A stretch of 64,000 bases of DNA from an uncultured Sunxiuqinia sp. (GCF_963678245.1 NZ_OY782767.1:682001-746000), one strand, 5' to 3'; shown: positions 17,540 to 27,571, numbered from the stretch's first letter. Notes: generated from the letters alone by a model not told the origin. Translations and numbers: made by a program.

Positions 17540-18985
17540 ATGAATCGAACCATTTTAGGAGGCATTGTAGCTTTTGCTATTCTGACTTCCTGTCAAACTT
17601 CTCAAAATCAAAACAAAAATGAAGAAACTAGTCCCAATATAGTCTATATTCTTGCTGATGATTTAGGCTATGGTGATATAGGTTGTTACGGACAACAAAA
17701 GTTTCAAACTCCTAATATCGATCGACTTGCTAGCCGGGGAATGATTTTCACGCAGCATTATGCTGGCTGCACGGTTTGTGCTCCCTCCAGATCATCGCTT
17801 TTAACCGGGCAGGATACCGGCCATACACCTATTCGTGGCAATATTGGTAGAAAGCCCGAAGGTCAGGTTCCGCTGACGGCGCAGGCCTATACAATACCGG
17901 AAATGCTCAAAGAACATGGTTATCTTACCGGTGCCTTTGGTAAATGGGGTTTGGGATTTATTGAGACCGAAGGAGATCCGAAAAAGCAGGGGATTGATGT
18001 GTTTTACGGCTACAATTGTCAAACGCTGGCGCATAATTATTATCCGGATCATCTTTGGAGTAATCACGAACGAATAGAATTGGATAAAAATGTTGATGAT
18101 CAGTTTGAACAATATGCTCCTGAACTAATTCATCAGAAAGCACTGGAGTTTCTGGAAGAGAATAAAGATACCAGTTTTTTCATGTTTTACCCCACCACTA
18201 TTCCCCATGCAGAGTTGTTGTTACCAGAGGAATATCTAAACAAATATAGAGGAGTATTTATGCCGGAAAATGTATACGAAGGAGCCAATCCAGGTGATGA
18301 ACGGTTTCGAAAGGGTGCATATGGTTACCAGCCCGAGTCTCATGCTGCTTTTGCGGCTATGGTTACTTTGCTCGATAAGCAGGTTGGCGAAATTGTTGAT
18401 AAGTTGGAAGAACTGGGATTAGCTGAGAACACCCTTGTTATTTTTACTTCCGACAATGGTCCACATGTTGAAGGAGGGGCTGATCCGGATTATTTCGATA
18501 GTAACGGTCCACTGAAAGGTTATAAGCGCGATTTGTATGAAGGAGGTATTCGAGAACCAATGATTGCAGTTTGGCCGGGGAAAATAAAGGCTGCAAGCAC
18601 TACTGATCATATCTCTGCCTTTTGGGATGTGATGCCTACTTTTGCTGAGCTTTTTGATGCCGAAACTCCAGAAAATATTCAGGGGATTTCATTTTTGCCA
18701 ACTTTGTTGGACAAAGAAGGTCAGCAAGAACACGACCATTTGTATTGGGAATTTCATGAAAAAGGCGGAAGACAGGCTATTCGCAAGGGGAATTGGAAGT
18801 ATGTAAGTTACAACGTGCTTGATCCGGAAAAAGTGACTGTTGAGCTTTACGACTTGTCAGAAGATATTGGAGAGGAGAATAATGTTGCAGAAGAGTACCC
18901 CGACGTTGTTCAGGAAATGCAACAGATTTTGAATGGAGTGCGTGTTCCTTCAGAACTATTTCCATTTTCACCTGTCCAAAATTAA
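17540..18985 (+). CDS. Lipoprotein sulfatase (arylsulfatase family S1)
   Basis: 481 residues with a lipoprotein signal (ILTSC, Cys18), so probably exported to the cell surface or periplasmic leaflet. The sulfatase core is complete: metal ligands in LADDLGYGDIGCYG (Asp40-Asp41), and the maturation motif C80-A-P-S-R84 with LLTG after it, in which the Cys is oxidised to formylglycine by an anaerobic or aerobic maturase. GKWGLGF and TSDNGPH supply the remaining ligands. The substrate cannot be deduced; such enzymes in Bacteroidota often desulfate polysaccharides or glycans. No SusC/SusD pair or glycoside hydrolase is adjacent, so it is not in a visible polysaccharide utilisation locus. Confidence 0.9.
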   Translation: MNRTILGGIVAFAILTSCQTSQNQNKNEETSPNIVYILADDLGYGDIGCYGQQKFQTPNIDRLASRGMIFTQHYAGCTVCAPSRSSLLTGQDTGHTPIRGNIGRKPEGQVPLTAQAYTIPEMLKEHGYLTGAFGKWGLGFIETEGDPKKQGIDVFYGYNCQTLAHNYYPDHLWSNHERIELDKNVDDQFEQYAPELIHQKALEFLEENKDTSFFMFYPTTIPHAELLLPEEYLNKYRGVFMPENVYEGANPGDERFRKGAYGYQPESHAAFAAMVTLLDKQVGEIVDKLEELGLAENTLVIFTSDNGPHVEGGADPDYFDSNGPLKGYKRDLYEGGIREPMIAVWPGKIKAASTTDHISAFWDVMPTFAELFDAETPENIQGISFLPTLLDKEGQQEHDHLYWEFHEKGGRQAIRKGNWKYVSYNVLDPEKVTVELYDLSEDIGEENNVAEEYPDVVQEMQQILNGVRVPSELFPFSPVQN

Positions 18986-19075
18986 GCTCATTTCAATCGG
19001 TCAAATCTGGATATAAGCTGTTGATTAGGTAATCTTTGCGTATGAAGTTTGACGAACGCAATGGTAATAAAACAA

Positions 19076-19100
19076 GAAAGGCCGGATATCCCGGCCTTTC
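19076..19100 (-). terminator. Terminator of tkt (possibly bidirectional)
   Basis: GAAAGGCCGG (19076-19085), 5-base loop, CCGGCCTTTC (19091-19100): a perfect 10-bp GC-rich stem. On the minus strand it is followed by TTGTTTTATT, fitting termination of tkt. Confidence 0.85.
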
Positions 19101-19120
19101 GGTTTGTATGTTTGTTGCTA

Positions 19121-21145
19121 TTAAGCCAAAAGCTTTTTCACTTGATTGTATACATTTTGCCCGGTGAAACCTAGTTTTTCATCAAGCACTGTGTAGGGGG
19201 CCGAGAATCCAAATGATTCCATTCCGAATACAAAACCGTCTGCTCCGACTAAACCTTCCAGTGTAACTGGAAGTCCGGCAGACATTCCGAATTTTTTAAC
19301 ACCAGCAGGAAGAACTTCTGCTTGGTATGCTTTGCTCTGAGATCGGAAAAGTCCTTCAGAAGGTACTGAAACGATACGGCATTTAACACCATCCTTCTCC
19401 AGTAATTCAGCTCCGGCAACTAAGGTGCTGACCTCTGACCCGCTGGCAAGAAGAATCACGTCAGGAGTTCCTTCAGTGTCGGTTACAATATAGGCACCCT
19501 TTTCTGCCTTTAAAGCTTCGGAATAACGATCTTCCGCTGGAAGGTTCGCAATATTCTGACGAGACAAAATTAGGGCTGTTGGTGTTTTTGTATTCTCCAA
19601 TGCCATTTTCCAAGCTACGGTTGTTTCTTCAGAGTCAGCAGGGCGAATAACCAATGCTGAATTATCGCCGTGATGGTTTTTCAATTTTTCCAACAAGCGA
19701 ATTTGAGCTTCTTGTTCAACCGGCTGGTGAGTTGGACCATCTTCTCCCACGCGGAAAGCATCGTGAGTCCATACAAATTTAACAGGAAGTTCCATTAAAG
19801 CCGAAAGGCGAACTGCAGGTTTTTGGTAGTCACTAAATACGAAGAATGTTCCGCATACAGGAATGATGCCACCATGCAATGCCATTCCGTTCATTAATGC
19901 GGCCATCGTTAACTCACAAACTCCTGCCTGAAGAAATGCGCCTGAGAAATCTCCTTTTGTGAAAGCTGTTGTTTTCTTTAAAAATCCGTCCGTTTTATCA
20001 GAGTTTGATAAGTCGGCTGAAGCTACAATCATGTTTTCAACTTCTTCAGCAAATGCTGCAAGTACTGTTGCAGAAGCACCACGCGTAGCTGCACCCGCTT
20101 TTTGTTCAATCTTACTGAAATCAAAGTCGAGAGTCTCTTTCGAGAAGAACTTTTCAAGTTTTTTTGCTAACTCAGGGTTTGCTTTTGCCCACTCGGCTTG
20201 TTTGGCTTTCTTTTCTGCTGCGGCAGCAATAAGTTCTTCGTTTCTGTTCTTGAAAAAATCTTCTACATCAGGGAAAATTTGGAACGGATTGTCAGAATCT
20301 CCACCAAGGTTCTCGATTGTTTTTTTCAAAGAACCACCTGCTGCACCCAGTGGCTGTCCGTGGGTTGAACACTGACCTTCGAAACAAACCCCTTCTTCGG
20401 TAACAGCACCTTTACCCATGATAGTTTTACCAATAATCAAGGTTGGTTTTTCTTTTTCTGCCTGGGCTATTTGCAATGCACCACTAATTGCTTCAATGTT
20501 GTTTCCTTCAATCATTTCGACTCGCCATCCCCAAGCTTCATATTTTTTAGCAGTATCTTCTATCGTTACGGCATTCGTTTCGGTAGAAAGCTGAATGTCA
20601 TTTGAATCGTAAAACATGATCAGGTTGCTAAGACCCAGATATCCGGCAATACGGCCAGCTCCTTGCGATATTTCTTCCTGAACACCTCCATCAGAAATGA
20701 ATGTATATGTTTTGTGAGCCATCCAATCACCAAAACGTTCAACCAAAAAACGTTCAGCAATAGCAGCACCAACGGCCATTGTGTGACCTTGTCCTAACGG
20801 CCCCGATGTGTTTTCAACACCTCGTTCAACATCAACTTCAGGATGTCCGGGAGTTACACTTTCCCATTGGCGGAAATTGGATAAATCATCCATGTTATAT
20901 TTTCCAGTTAACGAAAGAATGGAATACAACATTGGCGACATGTGACCCGGATCCAAAAAGAAACGATCTCTGTTTTCCCAGCTCATGTCAGAGGGATCAT
21001 AGTTTAAAAACTCTGAATACAATACGCTTACAAAATCAGCTCCGCCCATGGCACCACCAGGATGGCCAGATTTTGCTTTTTCAACCATTGCAGCCGAAAG
21101 TATACGAACATTATCTGCTGCTTTTTCAATCAACTTGTTACTCAT
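19121..21145 (-). CDS. tkt: Transketolase
   Basis: ThDP-dependent transfer of two-carbon units in the non-oxidative pentose phosphate pathway. A full-length single chain of 674 residues. Visible motifs: KSGHPGGAMGGADF near residues 25-38, the ThDP-binding GDG-type segment as FISDGGVQEE near 150, GPLGQGHTMAVG, and in the pyrimidine domain VWTHDAFRVGEDGPTHQPVEQ near residue 460. It would take up pentose phosphates made by Gnd (36334-37788). It has its own promoter-like box and terminator, so it is monocistronic. Confidence 0.96.
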   Translation of the reverse strand: MSNKLIEKAADNVRILSAAMVEKAKSGHPGGAMGGADFVSVLYSEFLNYDPSDMSWENRDRFFLDPGHMSPMLYSILSLTGKYNMDDLSNFRQWESVTPGHPEVDVERGVENTSGPLGQGHTMAVGAAIAERFLVERFGDWMAHKTYTFISDGGVQEEISQGAGRIAGYLGLSNLIMFYDSNDIQLSTETNAVTIEDTAKKYEAWGWRVEMIEGNNIEAISGALQIAQAEKEKPTLIIGKTIMGKGAVTEEGVCFEGQCSTHGQPLGAAGGSLKKTIENLGGDSDNPFQIFPDVEDFFKNRNEELIAAAAEKKAKQAEWAKANPELAKKLEKFFSKETLDFDFSKIEQKAGAATRGASATVLAAFAEEVENMIVASADLSNSDKTDGFLKKTTAFTKGDFSGAFLQAGVCELTMAALMNGMALHGGIIPVCGTFFVFSDYQKPAVRLSALMELPVKFVWTHDAFRVGEDGPTHQPVEQEAQIRLLEKLKNHHGDNSALVIRPADSEETTVAWKMALENTKTPTALILSRQNIANLPAEDRYSEALKAEKGAYIVTDTEGTPDVILLASGSEVSTLVAGAELLEKDGVKCRIVSVPSEGLFRSQSKAYQAEVLPAGVKKFGMSAGLPVTLEGLVGADGFVFGMESFGFSAPYTVLDEKLGFTGQNVYNQVKKLLA

Positions 21146-21203
21146 GATTTAATTTTTTGCCAGAATTTAAATTTCAAGTTTTATGTGTTTTTTCAAACGT
21201 ACG

Positions 21204-21211
21204 CAAAAATA
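21204..21211 (-). promoter_or_regulatory. -7 promoter box for tkt
   Basis: On the minus strand TATTTTTG matches TAnnTTTG. It lies about 58 bases upstream of the tkt ATG at 21145. Confidence 0.4.
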
Positions 21212-21244
21212 AAATTATTTGCGAGCTGTAAGGAATAAAAACAA

Positions 21245-21289
21245 GGATACCGGTTTCGGAAAGCGAAAGCTTAACATGAACCGGTATCC
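21245..21289 (-). terminator. Terminator of serA
   Basis: GGATACCGGTT (21245-21255) pairs with AACCGGTATCC (21279-21289), an 11-bp perfect stem. On the minus strand it is followed by TTGTTTTTATT. Confidence 0.85.
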
Positions 21290-21310
21290 CTTTTCTCATT
21301 GTTAATAGGT

Positions 21311-22480
21311 TTATTGAATCATTCGAACCATAATAACTCCCTCTATTGCTGCAATTTTATCAGCTAATACAGGATCTGCTTCTTTACGATCGACATCAAT
21401 AATATTGTAGGCTATTTCAGCTTTATTACGATTTAGCATGTTTGAAATATTGTAACCTTCTGATGCCAATAGGGTTGCGATTTGACTTACCATGTTTGGC
21501 ACATTTTTATTGGCAACAACAATTCGCGCTCCACCGGTACGTTCCATCTCTGCTGGTGGAAAGTTTACCGAGTTGATAATATTTCCATTTTCCAAAAACT
21601 CTTGTATCTGATCAACAGCCATGACCGCACAATTCGTTTCTGATTCGGCAGTTGATGCTCCCAGGTGAGGAATTGAAATGACGTTTTTCATTTTCAGTGT
21701 CTCTTCATCAGGGAAGTCGGTAATATAACGAGCTACTTTGCCTGATTCAATGGCGTCTGCTAAATCTGCATGATTAACCAGACCTCCACGAGCAAAGTTC
21801 ATCAATCGAGCTCCGTCTTTCATCATCTTGAATTTATCTTTATTGATGAATCCTTTGGTTTCGGCAGTTAATGGAATTTGAAGTGTTATATAGTCGGCAT
21901 TTGCCAACAACGATTCCATCCCTTCAGCCTGCTTAACATTGCGGCTCAGTTTCCATGCGTGTTTTACAGAAATAAACGGGTCGTATCCCAATACGGTCAT
22001 TCCGAGAGCTTGAGCAGCATTGGCAACCAAAACACCAATTGCTCCTAAACCTATAACTGCTAGTGTTTTACCGCGAATTTCCTGACCTGCAAAGTTTTTC
22101 TTTCCGGCTTCAACCAGCGCTGGAACTTCGTCGCCTTTGCCGATGAGCGATTTAGCCCATTCGATAGAACCGGCAATGTCTCGGGAAGTAAGCATTAAAC
22201 CTGCGATTGTCAGTTCTTTTACAGCATGAGCATTTGCTCCCGGCGTGTTAAATACGACAATCCCTTGATTTGTACACTTATCAATTGGAATATTATTAAC
22301 CCCGGCTCCAGCGCGAGCGATGGCTTTCAAGCTAGATGGAAATTCCATATCGTGCATTTTCATACTTCTTACGATAATTCCATCGGGATTCGCAAATTCA
22401 CTGGCGATTTCATATTGATCTAAGGGGAAATTTTTCAACCCAACTGGATCAATCTTATTCAAGGTCTGAATCTTAAACAT
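21311..22480 (-). CDS. serA: D-3-phosphoglycerate dehydrogenase (with C-terminal ACT domain)
   Basis: First committed step of serine synthesis: 3-phosphoglycerate plus NAD+ to 3-phosphohydroxypyruvate. 389 residues in the D-2-hydroxyacid dehydrogenase fold: GAGVNNIPIDKC, the Rossmann motif GLGAIG near 145, NFARGGLV with the substrate-binding Arg, and the catalytic His in IPHLGAST near residue 270. A small ACT-like domain (about 320-389; NVPNMVSQIATLLASEGYNI) may give serine feedback inhibition. No serC is adjacent, unlike in many Bacteroidota. A different hydroxyacid specificity is possible but less likely. Confidence 0.88.
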   Translation of the reverse strand: MFKIQTLNKIDPVGLKNFPLDQYEIASEFANPDGIIVRSMKMHDMEFPSSLKAIARAGAGVNNIPIDKCTNQGIVVFNTPGANAHAVKELTIAGLMLTSRDIAGSIEWAKSLIGKGDEVPALVEAGKKNFAGQEIRGKTLAVIGLGAIGVLVANAAQALGMTVLGYDPFISVKHAWKLSRNVKQAEGMESLLANADYITLQIPLTAETKGFINKDKFKMMKDGARLMNFARGGLVNHADLADAIESGKVARYITDFPDEETLKMKNVISIPHLGASTAESETNCAVMAVDQIQEFLENGNIINSVNFPPAEMERTGGARIVVANKNVPNMVSQIATLLASEGYNISNMLNRNKAEIAYNIIDVDRKEADPVLADKIAAIEGVIMVRMIQ

Positions 22481-22657
22481 AGATATATATTTTCAATAAT
22501 TGATTTTGCCTTTATGTAGTAGCTTTAAAAAGTGTGACAAAGATCAGAATTTTATTTAAGAATTGATATTTTTCGGTTTGCTTTTTTGAAGGATATTAAC
22601 TTTTAAGTAGCTTATTGTATTGGATCATTTTTGTGTTTCTATTTGAAACTAAGTTTG

Positions 22658-23239
22658 CTACTTTCCTTTTCTCCAGCGCTGGCTTGGTTGCACAAAACCG
22701 GGCGCTCCTTTGCTAATCATTTTAATATCTTCGATAGAATAAAAGGCATTCGGATTATAGGTAAGCATGATTTCAGTTACCTTTTTTATTTCGTTGCGTT
22801 TTATTATGGTGTAAATTACAGCCACTTTTTCGTTGGCTCCCTGAGCTTCATGATAGGTTACTCCGTAACCACTTGCTTTCAATTTTGCAATTAGGTTGTC
22901 GGCACTTTTGCGTGTAATAATCTGTAATTGAACAATTCCAACGGCTAATTTTTCTTCGATAATTAAACCTACTAAATTTCCGGTAGCAAAACCAGCACCA
23001 TAGGCCACATAAGCTACCCAATTGTCAATGTTCTGAATGATCTTACTCATGGTAACCAGCCAGATGATTACCTCAAAAAAACCGAGCAAAGGAGCGATAT
23101 ACTTTTGTCCTTTAGAGACCATGACAATGCGAAGTGTTCCAACAGTCACATCGCTTATGCGAGCCAGAAAGATCAGAAGAGGTAATACAACGTATGAAAA
23201 AAGGTTGCCTTCGAAAAAATTTACGCTTAGAATTTCCAT
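22658..23239 (-). CDS. UPF0316/DUF5698 membrane protein with DUF2179 domain
   Basis: 193 residues. Three transmembrane helices occupy about residues 13-30, 45-65 and 72-92 (the DUF5698 part, with ARISDVTVGTLRIVMVSKG between helices). A soluble DUF2179 domain fills the C-terminus (VQLQIITRKSADNLIAKL ... GFVQPSQRWRKGK). The same C-terminal domain type occurs in the YitT protein at 29952-30875. Function is unknown; DUF2179 may be a small-ligand sensor. It starts 64 bp after prfC ends, on the same strand. Confidence 0.85.
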   Translation of the reverse strand: MEILSVNFFEGNLFSYVVLPLLIFLARISDVTVGTLRIVMVSKGQKYIAPLLGFFEVIIWLVTMSKIIQNIDNWVAYVAYGAGFATGNLVGLIIEEKLAVGIVQLQIITRKSADNLIAKLKASGYGVTYHEAQGANEKVAVIYTIIKRNEIKKVTEIMLTYNPNAFYSIEDIKMISKGAPGFVQPSQRWRKGK

Positions 23240-23303
23240 ACCTAGGTTTTCCTAAAATTAGAAAAATATCGATTCAATACAAAAGTCCGAGAGAAAGGGG
23301 GAG

Positions 23304-24878
23304 CTAGAATTCGCTGGTGAAATGGAACTTAACGTCTTTAAATTCATCTTGTGCCATTTGCAAAATAAAACCTGAATCAGCCATAAAAACATCTCTTCCT
23401 CGCTTATCAACAGCCATTTTCTGGTGTTTTCGTTTTTTGAACTCACTTAGCACTTTCGGATCAGCGCATTCAATCCAGCAAGCTTTATGCATATTTAAAT
23501 GTTCGAACCGGCACTTGGCTCCATATTCGTGCAATAAACGATATTCAATTACTTCGAACTGAAGCTGACCCACTGTTCCAATTATTTTACGGCCATTGAA
23601 TTGGCTGGTAAATAACTGGGCAACACCTTCGTCCATAAGCTGGTCAACGCCTTTGGCAAGCTGTTTCGATTTCATGGGGTCGGCATTTTCAATAAAGCGG
23701 AACAATTCGGGCGAGAAGCTCGGTAGTCCTTTGAAATGGATTTCTTCACCTTCGGTTATTGAATCGCCAATGACCAGATTGCCAGAGTCGGGAACTCCGA
23801 TAATATCACCCGGATAGGCTTCCTCAATAATTTCTTTTTGCGAAGCCATAAATGCTGTTGGGCTCGAAATTCGAAGTGATTTACCAGTTCGAACGTGCTT
23901 GTAAGGTTTGTTACGCTCAAATTTGCCAGAGCATATTTTTACAAAGGCAATTCGGCTGCGGTGATTGGGGTCGATATTGGCGTGGATTTTGAAAATAAAC
24001 CCAGTAAAGCTATCTTCCTCCGGTTTTATTTCACGCTCTTCCGTTATGCTCGGACGTGGAGAAGGCGCAATTTCAACAAAGGCATCAAGCAACTCCTGAA
24101 CTCCAAAGTTATATAATGCACTACCAAAAAACACGGGTGCTAAATTTCCTTTCAAATATTCCTGATGATCAAATTCAGGATAAACTCCTTCTAGCAATTC
24201 CAATTCTTCTCGTAAAACGTCGGCATCGTCGCCGATATATTCTTCCAATTCAGGACTGCTGACATCTTTAAAGTCAATACCTTCTTCAATCTGCTGGACA
24301 TTGGCATCAAACAACCTCAAGCTACGATTATAGATGTTGTAAACACCTTTAAAATCGGGTCCACTATTAATTGGCCAACTTAGTGGGCGTGTACTAATCT
24401 GAAGTTGGTTTTCAATTTCATCCAGCAGGTCAAACGTGTCTTGCGAAGGCCGATCGAGCTTGTTAACAAAAACAATAACCGGTGTTTTTCGCATCCGGCA
24501 TACATTCATCAATTTCTCGGTTTGTGGCTCAACTCCTTTGGCTGCGTCAATCACAATAATAACGCTGTCAACAGCAGTTAGCGTGCGGAATGTATCTTCC
24601 TGAAAGTCTTGGTGACCAGGTGTATCCAGAATATTCACTTTGTACTTGCGATATTCAAACCCCATTACCGAAGTTGCTACCGAGATACCTCTTTGGCGTT
24701 CAATCTCCATGAAGTCGGAAGTTGCACCTTTTTTGATTTTATTGCTTTTTACAGCTCCCGCAACTCTGATTGCCCCTCCAAAAAGTAAAAGCTTCTCCGT
24801 TAATGTCGTTTTCCCGGCATCGGGGTGACTAACAATTCCAAAAGTTCTTCTTCGTTTGATCTCTTCTTTAAAGCCCAT
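23304..24878 (-). CDS. prfC: Peptide chain release factor 3
   Basis: GTPase that removes RF1/RF2 from the ribosome after termination. 524 residues, typical for RF3. G1 loop SHPDAGKTT at 17-25, G2 with [12 protein letters not shown]3 DTPGHQDF, G4 NKLDRP near 138, then domain II/III with [14 protein letters not shown] near the C-terminus, which separates RF3 from EF-G. The start [19 protein letters not shown] matches the family. Confidence 0.96.
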   Translation of the reverse strand: MGFKEEIKRRRTFGIVSHPDAGKTTLTEKLLLFGGAIRVAGAVKSNKIKKGATSDFMEIERQRGISVATSVMGFEYRKYKVNILDTPGHQDFQEDTFRTLTAVDSVIIVIDAAKGVEPQTEKLMNVCRMRKTPVIVFVNKLDRPSQDTFDLLDEIENQLQISTRPLSWPINSGPDFKGVYNIYNRSLRLFDANVQQIEEGIDFKDVSSPELEEYIGDDADVLREELELLEGVYPEFDHQEYLKGNLAPVFFGSALYNFGVQELLDAFVEIAPSPRPSITEEREIKPEEDSFTGFIFKIHANIDPNHRSRIAFVKICSGKFERNKPYKHVRTGKSLRISSPTAFMASQKEIIEEAYPGDIIGVPDSGNLVIGDSITEGEEIHFKGLPSFSPELFRFIENADPMKSKQLAKGVDQLMDEGVAQLFTSQFNGRKIIGTVGQLQFEVIEYRLLHEYGAKCRFEHLNMHKACWIECADPKVLSEFKKRKHQKMAVDKRGRDVFMADSGFILQMAQDEFKDVKFHFTSEF

Positions 24879-24932
24879 AAAATATATTTGAGCTGCAAAA
24901 ATAGAATTTTTTGAAGAATAAATGGTGAGTAA

Positions 24933-26036
24933 TTATTGGATTGATTTTGATACAAAACGCCAAAGCTTCTTGTGAAATTTTTGTCCATCGCTTCCGATGC
25001 GATCAAAGTATGATTTAGGCTGATCTGACGGCGAGAAAATTAAGGAATCGGCAGGGTAGTATAATTCCGGGATTTCAGGATGGAACTGGACCCCAAAAAC
25101 ATTTGGATACTTTTTGTGATGAATTCCTTCAATTACCTTTTTATCCATTGACCAAGCTGTAATTTCCCAACATTTATTGGGGTCTTTAATTGCTTGGTGA
25201 TGTGCACTTAAAACAGGTGGAGAAACTTCTTTTTTCCATTTGACATCTTCGGCAAAAAAGCCACCTTCGGGAAGTCTTAATTGATGAAAGTTTACATTCA
25301 TCAACTTATCGTTGGTAAATATTTCCTGCCAATAATTCCGATGTATTTTGTCTCTATCAAACTCTACAATTTCTGATGGATCGTCTGTGCCATAAATTTC
25401 GGCAGGAATATCTTGTACCATTTTCCCACCTGTGGCAACATTCATGGTCTGCATACCTAAACAAAACCCGCAAATAAAATATTTGGGATTCTTCTCAAGT
25501 AAAGGTACATAGTCCGGGCTCTGCGATCCTCCAAGTAAGTGGAAAGCCAGAGAGAGCTCGAATAAGTGCCGATATGGATCGGTGACTACAGCATACCGGT
25601 TTTCTTCGTCGTATGTAATTGGTTGTATGTCGGGGCCACCAAAAAAGAAAATACCGAGAGTCTGATCAAATAACACTTCAAAATTATGTGTAAAATCATT
25701 CTCAGTGTAGATGTTTTCAGGGGTCAGTAGTCCGGTGAGATGTTGCAAGTGAAATTTGCTGAGCTCATTATCCCGAATATAATTGATCGATTGGTTGTAG
25801 TTGTAATTTTCAAAACTGTAATAAATACCAACAATTTCAGATTCTCCTATAAATAGAAAGTGGTTGTCAATCAGGTATTTCATCCGCTCTATATTTTGTA
25901 CGGTAGGATGAGCCATCAAAATATAAGTTTTTCCTGCTTCTCCGCCGTCCTTAAAATAGTCTTGAGCAACAGTTGGAAAATTGGTAAAAAAGCATGCAAC
26001 GACAAGAAAAAATAGTGTAGTTTTTCTCATTCTCAT
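24933..26036 (-). CDS. Exported class I glutamine amidotransferase-like (C26-type) hydrolase
   Basis: 367 residues with a clear signal peptide (about 1-24, TLFFLVVACFFTNFPTVAQ), so periplasmic or surface located. After an N-terminal region of unknown fold comes a class I amidotransferase/gamma-glutamyl hydrolase domain: the FFFGGPDIQP oxyanion segment, the nucleophile elbow GFCLGMQ with Cys near residue 192, and the C-terminal His-Glu in GVQFHPEIPE near 320. The triad looks intact. Cytoplasmic relatives such as PuuD split gamma-glutamyl amides; export suggests use on extracellular gamma-glutamyl compounds or peptidoglycan fragments, which is inference. No synthetase partner is encoded nearby. 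Confidence 0.78.
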   Translation of the reverse strand: MRMRKTTLFFLVVACFFTNFPTVAQDYFKDGGEAGKTYILMAHPTVQNIERMKYLIDNHFLFIGESEIVGIYYSFENYNYNQSINYIRDNELSKFHLQHLTGLLTPENIYTENDFTHNFEVLFDQTLGIFFFGGPDIQPITYDEENRYAVVTDPYRHLFELSLAFHLLGGSQSPDYVPLLEKNPKYFICGFCLGMQTMNVATGGKMVQDIPAEIYGTDDPSEIVEFDRDKIHRNYWQEIFTNDKLMNVNFHQLRLPEGGFFAEDVKWKKEVSPPVLSAHHQAIKDPNKCWEITAWSMDKKVIEGIHHKKYPNVFGVQFHPEIPELYYPADSLIFSPSDQPKSYFDRIGSDGQKFHKKLWRFVSKSIQ

Positions 26037-26161
26037 AGGTTGGGTTTGTGATGTTACAAAGGTTGAAATTAATATTTTTCCACCAGATGATGAAAAAATG
26101 TTATTAACTTATATTTTTATTGCTATTTTTAATTTCATAAATCAGGAAAAAACGAATCCTC

Positions 26162-27556
26162 ATGTCTTTAAAACTATTTATGCTGAATGCCTTTGGAGGT
26201 ATAAAAGCCACGTCAAAAGTCGAGTCTGCGAAAGAGTCTCTTTTGAATGATTACCGGGTATTTAAAGAAGTTCAGCAGTCAGGCGAGTTGAAAGAATTCA
26301 TAGAGCTACAGGAAAAAGTCACTGCCGAGTCGTTTAAAAAGCTAAAAACCGAATTAAAATCATTGATGTTTAAAGGGAGTCCCGAAGAGCGTCAGTTAAA
26401 GCAATTTGAAAAGCTAAAAGGAAATAAACGCCTAAAGAGGTATTACGAAACATTGGAGTCCTCAGATTTGAAACGGTTTCGAGAATTAAAAAACGGAGAT
26501 AGTCTTAATCGTTACTTTGAGCTCGAAAAGCAAATTTCGCGGGGAACTGATAAGGAACAGAAAACTGAACTCAATGAGCTGAAATCTTCGAATGATGTGA
26601 GCTTTTTTATGAAATATCCTAAAACATCTGCCTATAAAAATTTTCTTAGAATGGATCAGTCGAAGGAAAAGGCGACTTATGAAGGGTTGAAGAAAATTAT
26701 TGAAAGTGAAAACTATCAGAAACACAGAGCGTATTTGGAAGATCCGAAAAAGTGGGAGAATACAGATGAGTATCGCGATGAGAAGCGGTATGAAGTGCTG
26801 AAAAACAAACCGGAGATTGTTCTTTATTTGAAGTACAAGGACTCGAACGCTTTTGAGTTTTTTGAAAACTGGAACCTCGCTTTTGAGGATCGATTTGAGA
26901 ATGGAACATTGGACGAGAACAAATGGAAAACTATAAATTACTGGGCTGAAAAAACTGTAGGCCACAATTTCTCACAGGTCGGCGATTTGCACGCTTTTGG
27001 TAATGGGAAAAATATTCATCTAAAAGACCGGTGTTTAAAAATTCAGGTGAGCAAGGATAAGATAAACTCATTGGTATGGAATCCAGCTGTCGGATTTGTT
27101 GAAAATGAATTTGATTACTCCTCTGATAATTTGACTACCGGAGGCTTGTTTCAGTCGAAGTACGGGGTGTTTGAAGCAAAGATTAGATACAATCCGGGTA
27201 AAAGCTTTCAAGATGTCTGTTATCTTGCCGATGAAGAAAATTCATTGCGATTAAACTTACTTGAAACAGGAGTGAGAAATCAGTTTGGAGTGAGTCGGAA
27301 TTCGAGTGGAAAGCAAGAAGATACATCTTTCTCTTTGTCAGGATTATCTGCTGGCAAGTTCTATATCTTTACATTGGTGTGGGAGAATAATAAGTTGACT
27401 TGGAAAATCAATGATAAGGAAATTTATACCAGCTCAGTATGCGTACCCGATTATCCAATGTTTATTAATTTGGCTGCCCTTGTTGTTCGGGAGAATGCAG
27501 ACCTTCCGCATAATTTTGAGATTGATTGGCTGAAGTTTTATAAAAGAGCAAATTAA
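26162..27556 (+). CDS. Cytoplasmic helical-repeat protein with catalytically degenerate GH16/LamG-like C-terminal domain
   Basis: 464 residues without a signal peptide. Residues about 30-235 are Lys/Glu/Phe/Tyr-rich and read as irregular helical repeats of 30-40 residues built round a pattern like Y/F-x-x-LKxS/N-x-x-x-x-F/Y (RFRELKNGDSLNRYFELEKQ, RYEVLKNKPEIVLYLKYKDS). From about residue 237 there is a beta-jelly-roll domain: FEDRFENGTLDENKWK, GLFQSKYGVFEAKIRY, FTLVWENNKLTWKIN, ending FEIDWLKFYK, the order seen in GH16 glucanases. The GH16 catalytic E-x-D-x-x-E motif is absent where expected, so it is probably a binding module. I do not know a named family with this architecture. Confidence 0.72.
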   Translation: MSLKLFMLNAFGGIKATSKVESAKESLLNDYRVFKEVQQSGELKEFIELQEKVTAESFKKLKTELKSLMFKGSPEERQLKQFEKLKGNKRLKRYYETLESSDLKRFRELKNGDSLNRYFELEKQISRGTDKEQKTELNELKSSNDVSFFMKYPKTSAYKNFLRMDQSKEKATYEGLKKIIESENYQKHRAYLEDPKKWENTDEYRDEKRYEVLKNKPEIVLYLKYKDSNAFEFFENWNLAFEDRFENGTLDENKWKTINYWAEKTVGHNFSQVGDLHAFGNGKNIHLKDRCLKIQVSKDKINSLVWNPAVGFVENEFDYSSDNLTTGGLFQSKYGVFEAKIRYNPGKSFQDVCYLADEENSLRLNLLETGVRNQFGVSRNSSGKQEDTSFSLSGLSAGKFYIFTLVWENNKLTWKINDKEIYTSSVCVPDYPMFINLAALVVRENADLPHNFEIDWLKFYKRAN

Positions 27557-27571
27557 GATCAAGGTATTTTG

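Noticed and set aside
17540-18985. Sulfatase as part of a polysaccharide utilisation locus
   Set aside because: No SusC/SusD-like pair, glycoside hydrolase or ECF/HTCS regulator is adjacent; neighbours are truA and tkt.
26868-27556. Active GH16 glucanase
   Set aside because: The beta-sandwich pattern fits, but the ExDxxE catalytic motif and a signal peptide are missing.
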